Below are positions 7,481 to 10,594 of a DNA stretch of 10,594 bases, one piece after another. The notes under the pieces were generated by a model. That model saw only the letters and a list, made by a program, of their open reading frames with translations. It had not been told where the DNA came from and ran no database searches. Source of the stretch: Hydrogenimonas sp. (GTDB taxonomy: Bacteria > Campylobacterota > Campylobacteria > Campylobacterales > Hydrogenimonadaceae); contig WGAW01000037.1 in NCBI GenBank assembly GCA_015494675.1, forward strand, positions 1-10,594. Reading direction: 5' to 3'. Numbering within the stretch: position 1 is the stretch's first letter; each line of letters begins with the position of its first letter. The translations under genes and the position numbers were made by a program.

Positions 7481-7500
7481 AGGCGCCCGTTTAGGCACCT
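7481..7500 (-). terminator. Probable terminator hairpin after pilT
   Basis: Reading on the minus strand, AGGTGCC, a 6-nt loop TAAACG and GGCGCCT form a 7-bp stem with one U-G wobble, starting 22 nt after the pilT stop. It is followed by CCTTTCACC, so the U-tract is weak. Position between pilT and the aroG promoter supports a transcript-ending role. Confidence 0.45.
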
Positions 7501-7522
7501 TGGAGCGTGTCGAAACGGGATG

Positions 7523-8599
7523 TCAGCTTATGTACTGTATGGCTTTTATCAGTTCGTCCGGGCGGGTAGAGAACCTGAGCGCTTCGCTCTTGTCGATAAT
7601 GTGTCCCTGTACCAGTTTCACCATCACCTGTGTCTGTGTCTGCATGCCGCTTTCGCCCTGCCCGAGCTGCATCTGGCTGTATATCTGGTGAACCTTGTCT
7701 TCGCGTATCAGGTTGGAGATTGCGGGATTGTTGATCAATATTTCCGGTACCGCGACGCGTCCTCCGCCCACTTTCGGAAGAAGGGCCTGGGAGATGACCG
7801 CTACGAGAGATGTGGATAGCTGCGCTCTTACCTGCGGCTGTTCGTCTCCGCTGAATACGTCGATTATACGGTTAACCGTCTGCGCGGCCGAATTTGTGTG
7901 GAGCGTACCGAAGACAAGGTGTCCCGTCTCGGCCGCCGTGAGTGCAGCCGCGATCGTCTCTTTGTCGCGCATCTCACCGATCAGGATGACGTCCGGGTCT
8001 TCACGCAGGGCGTATTTTAGCGCCTGGGAAAACGAGTCGGTGTCGGTCCCTACGTTTCTGTGCGAAAAGAGTGACTGGTTGTTTTCGTGGACGAACTCTA
8101 TAGGGTCTTCGACCGTGATTATGTGCTTTCGTTCGGTCATGTTGATCTCGTTAAGCATGGCGGCCAGCGTAGTCGACTTACCGCTTCCTGTAGGACCTGT
8201 GACCAGGATGAGCCCCTTTTCGCGCTGGATCAGCTTTTTGTATATTTGGGGCGCTTCGAGGTCGTCGATGCTCGGAATCTGGGTCGGAATGACACGAAAC
8301 GCGGCCGCGACATCGTCCATAGTGCGGTAGTAGTTCGCCCTGAAGCGTCCTACCTCCGGAATCTGGATCGAGAAGTCGAGCTCTTTGTGCTCTTCGAAGC
8401 TCTTTTTCTGCTTTTCGGTGATGATGGAGTAGCACATCTCTTCGATAGTCTCTCCATCCAGCTTCGGCAGGTTGAGGGGAACCAGCCTGCCGTCGATACG
8501 GATCTGCGGTTCACTGCGGCTTACGAGGTGAAGGTCGCTCGCTTTGTATGCGACGACGTTTTTGAGAAGCTTCCTTATATCAAGGGTTATGTTGCTCAT
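7523..8599 (-). CDS. pilT: Type IV pilus retraction ATPase PilT
   Basis: A hexameric cytoplasmic ATPase that depolymerises type IV pili and so powers twitching motility, surface sensing and DNA uptake. It has 358 aa from the chosen start. An N-terminal PAS-like domain (about 1-110, with ASDLHLV and GRFRANYY) precedes the secretion-ATPase core: Walker A GPTGSGKST (135-143), Asp box VEDPIEF (163-169), Walker B VILIGEMRD (204-212) and His box TGHLVFGTLHTN (225-236). AISNLIREDK (293-302) is close to the AIRNLIRE motif typical of PilT and needed for retraction in other PilT proteins, which argues against PilB or PilU. The ATG at 8599 has AAGGA 8 nt upstream. An upstream ATG at 8656 would add 19 residues inside the previous gene and is unlikely. 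It overlaps the preceding ArsC-like gene by 20 nt. No other pilus gene is in the window. Confidence 0.94.
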   Translation of the reverse strand: MSNITLDIRKLLKNVVAYKASDLHLVSRSEPQIRIDGRLVPLNLPKLDGETIEEMCYSIITEKQKKSFEEHKELDFSIQIPEVGRFRANYYRTMDDVAAAFRVIPTQIPSIDDLEAPQIYKKLIQREKGLILVTGPTGSGKSTTLAAMLNEINMTERKHIITVEDPIEFVHENNQSLFSHRNVGTDTDSFSQALKYALREDPDVILIGEMRDKETIAAALTAAETGHLVFGTLHTNSAAQTVNRIIDVFSGDEQPQVRAQLSTSLVAVISQALLPKVGGGRVAVPEILINNPAISNLIREDKVHQIYSQMQLGQGESGMQTQTQVMVKLVQGHIIDKSEALRFSTRPDELIKAIQYIS

Positions 8600-8936
8600 T
8601 GAAAATTTCCTTGTAGAGTTCTTCGTCGAATCCGACGATGATCTTTCCGTCGTCACACTCTATAACCGGCCGTTTGATCAGCATATTCTCCCTGCAGAGC
8701 CATTCGCGCTTTGCCTTTTCGTCCAGGTCGGCACTCTTGAGCCCGAGTTTGCGGTATGCGGCGCCGCGGCTGTTGAATAGGGTCTCTACGGAGACCTGCC
8801 GAAGCCAACGGTCGACGGTTTCACATCCGACGGATCTCAATTTAAAATCGACCGTTTCGAAATCGATGTTACGACCCTTTAAAAATTTTACCGCCTTTTT
8901 TACGGAGTCGCAGTTTTTGATGCCGTAAAGTCTCAT
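8580..8936 (-). CDS. ArsC/Spx/YffB-family protein, single N-terminal cysteine
   Basis: A 118-aa thioredoxin-fold protein of the ArsC/Spx family. YGIKNCDSVKKA (4-15) is the family N-terminus with C9 as the only cysteine of the active-site segment (C-D-S-V, so not the CxxC of Spx or thioredoxins). FNSRGAAYRKL (54-64) and LIKRPVIE (86-93, with R89) match the conserved central and C-terminal motifs of the YffB-like branch. Arsenate reductase activity is unlikely without an arsenic locus, so glutathione- or thiol-dependent reductase is the usual but weakly supported annotation. Three other cysteines occur (C38, C81, C94). The gene starts 12 nt after the gatC stop with no clear Shine-Dalgarno (CCCTGCCCCAAA precedes the ATG), which suggests translation depends on ribosomes finishing gatC. 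Its end overlaps pilT by 20 nt. Confidence 0.85.
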   Translation of the reverse strand: MRLYGIKNCDSVKKAVKFLKGRNIDFETVDFKLRSVGCETVDRWLRQVSVETLFNSRGAAYRKLGLKSADLDEKAKREWLCRENMLIKRPVIECDDGKIIVGFDEELYKEIFNEQHNP

Positions 8937-8948
8937 TTTGGGGCAGGG

Positions 8949-9239
8949 TTATTCTATGATGCTCGGGACTACGAAGTAGTCATCTTTCACATCCGGGGCG
9001 TTTTTTAGAATCGTCTCTCTGATTTCGGGGTCCTCTTTCGGTATATCTTCGCGCATAGGCGTTCCGCCTTCGAGCGTGCTGAACGACGGGTCCAGACCCT
9101 CGGTGTCGAGCTCCGAGAGAATATCTACGAATCCTACGATCTTTTCGAGCTCTTCTATCATCTCTTCGCGTCTTCCCTCTTCGATTTTGAGCATCGAGAG
9201 CTTTTCGAGTTTCTGCAGCATGGCGTCGTCGAATTTCAT
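8949..9239 (-). CDS. gatC: Aspartyl/glutamyl-tRNA(Asn/Gln) amidotransferase subunit C
   Basis: The small subunit of the GatCAB complex, which converts misacylated Glu-tRNA(Gln) and Asp-tRNA(Asn) to the correct amidated forms. Campylobacterota generally rely on this route because they lack GlnRS and often AsnRS. From the ATG at 9239 it has 96 aa, the usual GatC length. It has the helical start with LEKLSMLKIEE (about 11-21), the middle region IVGFVDILSELDTEGLDP (34-51) and, near MREDIP (62-67), the conserved R-x-D segment. GatC wraps around GatA as a chaperone-like subunit. An in-frame start at 9335 would add 32 residues, but these cross the promoter region and have no family match, while AGAAGGG lies about 9 nt before 9239. 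gatA and gatB are not here. It is the first gene of the gatC-arsC-like-pilT unit. Confidence 0.9.
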   Translation of the reverse strand: MKFDDAMLQKLEKLSMLKIEEGRREEMIEELEKIVGFVDILSELDTEGLDPSFSTLEGGTPMREDIPKEDPEIRETILKNAPDVKDDYFVVPSIIE

Positions 9240-9275
9240 TGTTTCAACCCTTCTCTTTTTTAACAAATCTTTTGA

Positions 9276-9282
9276 TATGATA
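9276..9282. promoter_or_regulatory. Overlapping divergent extended -10 boxes (gatC and yfgM-like units)
   Basis: On the plus strand TGA followed by TATGAT (9276-9281) is an extended -10 box pointing to the YfgM-like gene, with an expected start near 9288 and a leader of about 85 nt. On the minus strand TGC followed by TATCAT (9282-9277) is an extended -10 box pointing to gatC, with an expected start near 9270 and a leader of about 30 nt. The two boxes share five base pairs, so polymerase could occupy only one at a time. T-rich tracts lie upstream in both directions, and no good -35 is visible for either. Confidence 0.5.
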
Positions 9283-9310
9283 GCACACAAAAAATTAAGG
9301 GCGGCTCTAA

Positions 9311-9351
9311 CGCGCCGGAGTGTCACAATGTTCATGCACGCCGCGCCGGAG
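9311..9351 (+). repeat. 10-nt direct repeat in the leader of the YfgM-like gene
   Basis: CGCGCCGGAG occurs exactly at 9311-9320 and 9342-9351, an offset of 31 bp, close to three turns of B-DNA. Both copies lie between the predicted transcription start and the GTG start at 9374. They could be a tandem protein site or simply chance in a locally GC-rich leader. Confidence 0.4.
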
Positions 9352-9373
9352 CCCCGTTCATTCAGGAGTTGGA

Positions 9374-9991
9374 GTGAGTATCAAAGAGCAGATAGATTAT
9401 GCAAAAGATGAGCTTACGCAGGATGAGAAGCTGCTTGCCGGACTGATCAAGATAGAGCGTTTCTACAAGAAGAACAGAGTCGCGATCATAGCCCTTGCGG
9501 TGATACTCCTTTTCGGTGCCGTAGGGTATATGGGTATGGAGTACTACAAGAACAAGAGGCTCGAGGCGGCCAACAGGGCCCTGCTTACGCTAAGCAAGAG
9601 CCCCGACGATGCATCCGCGCTTAAGCTTTTGAAAGAGAACGATCCGCAGCTTGCCGAACTCTTTGAACTCAAAAAGGCCGTAGGTAGCGGAGATATAAAG
9701 AGTCTCGAGTCGTTGAGCGGTAGCGAAGATGCGGTCGTCTCCGATCTCGCCGCATACCATCTGGGAGCCTGGAAGAGGGACGCCGAAAAGTTGAAGGGCT
9801 ACAGGATGCGCAGCGAAGCTCTTCTTAGAGATTTCGCACTTTTCGATGAGGCGTACCTTCTGATGAAAGAGGGGAGGATAGAGGAGGGTGCGCAGCGCCT
9901 CTCTATGATAGAGTCTGATTCGCCGCTCAAAGCTGTGGCGCAGATGCTGGAGCACTACGGGGTCGCAAAGAGTAAAAAAGGCGGCGAATGA
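9374..9991 (+). CDS. YfgM-like bitopic membrane protein (TPR-like periplasmic domain)
   Basis: A 205-aa protein with a charged cytoplasmic start (SIKEQIDYAKDELTQDEK), one transmembrane helix (about 36-54, VAIIALAVILLFGAVGYMG) and a helical, alanine- and leucine-rich periplasmic domain of about 150 residues with TPR-like repeats (for example AAYHLGAWKRDAEKLKGYR and FDEAYLLMKEGRIEEGAQRL). This layout matches YfgM, an inner-membrane protein linked to the SecYEG translocon and periplasmic chaperones in E. coli. The start is taken as GTG 9374-9376, with AGGAG 5 nt upstream. The longer frame from 9320 would add a cysteine-rich stretch with no membrane-protein logic. The TGA overlaps the next gene's ATG (ATGA), and that neighbour looks like BamB, the same pairing as yfgM-bamB in E. 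coli. Primary sequence similarity to YfgM is weak, so the name rests on topology and context. Confidence 0.75.
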   Translation: MSIKEQIDYAKDELTQDEKLLAGLIKIERFYKKNRVAIIALAVILLFGAVGYMGMEYYKNKRLEAANRALLTLSKSPDDASALKLLKENDPQLAELFELKKAVGSGDIKSLESLSGSEDAVVSDLAAYHLGAWKRDAEKLKGYRMRSEALLRDFALFDEAYLLMKEGRIEEGAQRLSMIESDSPLKAVAQMLEHYGVAKSKKGGE

Positions 9992-10594
9992 TCAGAAGCT
10001 CCCTCTATATTCTCTTTCTCGCGTTTTTCGCCTTTACGGCAGGCGGATGTAGCGAGAAGAACTACTATGAACCCTCAAGAGTCGACGGAACCGTCACATA
10101 CGACGGGGAACTGCCGGCTCCTATCGCCGAGGTTGGATACAGAAGCGCGACGCTCGAAAACGGCGCTGTCGTCACCTCTGAAGGTATGCAGAAATTCCGC
10201 CTTCCCGAAGGGTACCGCTTCATAGCCCAAAGCGGTGATCTCGTTGTCGCGGCCGGCGACTGCAAGCCCAACATAATCTACAACACTGTTACGAAAGAGA
10301 GCAGCGAAATCGATCTTCCAAGAAGGATAGTGGCGGCCATGTTCATTCCGGAGAGTGAGAAGATCGCGTTTTTGATAGAGGGGAACAGCTACGGGATCTA
10401 CGACTACGGCAAGAGGAGCATTGTCGCCAAATATGAGTCCGATACCGCCCTGACCGCCGATATCCGCATAGCCTCTCCGATGATGCTGGAGAATCTGATC
10501 CTGATACCCACGCTCGACGGAAAGTTGGTGATACTTACGGCGCAAGAGGGAAAAAAGGTGCGCGAAATTATCGTCGGAAAAGGGGATGAGTTCA
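9988..10594 (+). CDS. BamB-like lipoprotein with beta-propeller repeats (N-terminal part)
   Basis: An ATG at 9988 opens a frame that stays open to the right edge, giving 202 visible residues. The first 21 form a lipoprotein signal: basic IRS, a hydrophobic core (LYILFLAFFAF) and the lipobox AGGC with C21 as the lipidation site. The -3 position is A rather than the commoner L. What follows has a repeated pattern of short hydrophobic strands and turns, best seen in LILIPTLDGKLVILTAQEGK (171-190) and continuing VREIIVGKG, which resembles the PQQ-type propeller blade found in BamB (DGxLyALdaxTGkxxW). Less regular blades are seen around 83-110 and 126-147. BamB is the outer-membrane lipoprotein that helps BamA fold beta-barrels. 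The coupling to the YfgM-like gene supports this, but another propeller lipoprotein is possible, and the family is thought to be rare or absent in this phylum. Confidence 0.7.
   Translation, partial: MIRSSLYILFLAFFAFTAGGCSEKNYYEPSRVDGTVTYDGELPAPIAEVGYRSATLENGAVVTSEGMQKFRLPEGYRFIAQSGDLVVAAGDCKPNIIYNTVTKESSEIDLPRRIVAAMFIPESEKIAFLIEGNSYGIYDYGKRSIVAKYESDTALTADIRIASPMMLENLILIPTLDGKLVILTAQEGKKVREIIVGKGDEF

Noticed and set aside
7695..8330. A 211-codon open frame on the plus strand opposite pilT
   Set aside because: Antisense to the well-supported ATPase core. The serine-rich translation is typical of a shadow frame.
8600..8656. Upstream in-frame start that would extend PilT by 19 residues
   Set aside because: The extra residues lie inside the ArsC-like gene, are serine-rich and not family-like. 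The ATG at 8599 has a good ribosome site.
9240..9335. Upstream in-frame start that would extend GatC by 32 residues
   Set aside because: It would cross the promoter pair, and GatC proteins are about 95 residues, matching the 9239 start.
9320..9373. Earlier GTG start for the YfgM-like protein
   Set aside because: The added residues include two cysteines and prolines before a normal cytoplasmic start. AGGAG positioned before 9374 fits better.
1..10594. Mobile elements, CRISPR arrays, tRNA/rRNA genes, toxin-antitoxin or defence genes
   Set aside because: Looked for on both strands. No transposase, integrase, regularly spaced repeats, cloverleaf or ribosomal RNA sequence was seen, and the genes are ordinary chromosomal ones in conserved order.

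Overview
The window looks like a chromosomal housekeeping segment from a Campylobacterota (epsilonproteobacterial) species, with base composition closer to 50% GC than the AT-rich host-associated members. The reasons are as follows. Fur, CvpA, LysS, GlyA, a DUF1882 protein and a membrane protein lie in one unbroken run, which matches the order I recall for Campylobacter jejuni Cj0399-Cj0404 and, without fur, for Helicobacter pylori HP0181-HP0184. DUF1882 is essentially confined to this phylum. The chorismate pathway enters through a class II DAHP synthase, and promoters show good -10 boxes, T-rich upstream tracts and no recognisable -35. A free-living relative of Hydrogenimonas or Sulfurimonas type is my guess, not something the sequence proves.

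Layout: almost everything from position 1 to 9239 is on the minus strand, in three transcription units. Reading in the direction of transcription, unit A is gatC, a single-cysteine ArsC/Spx-like protein and pilT (9239 down to 7523). Unit B is a lone class II DAHP synthase gene (7409 to 6060). Unit C starts with a GGDEF diguanylate cyclase (5797) and runs through cvpA, fur, lysS, glyA and DUF1882 into the start of a single-pass membrane protein cut by the left edge. In unit C the first five genes overlap end to start (TGATG, 14 nt, TTGA, ATGA), so they are probably translationally coupled. The plus strand begins at 9374 with unit D, a YfgM-like membrane protein whose stop overlaps (ATGA) the start of a BamB-like beta-propeller lipoprotein cut by the right edge.

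Units A and D diverge from a 134-nt gap in which the two extended -10 boxes overlap almost completely. Unit C has a consensus TATAAT inside a perfect 19-bp palindrome. Unit B has an 11-bp-arm dyad running from its -10 box to its start codon. 

Functionally the window combines translation (GatC, LysS), one-carbon metabolism (GlyA), aromatic biosynthesis (DAHP synthase), metal-responsive transcription (Fur), surface and envelope functions (PilT, CvpA, probable SPOR protein, YfgM/BamB-like pair) and c-di-GMP signalling. I see no mobile element, CRISPR array, tRNA, rRNA or phage gene. No wholly new system is evident. The best leads are the primase-like motif pattern in the DUF1882 protein, the YfgM-BamB-like pair, and the three structured promoter regions.
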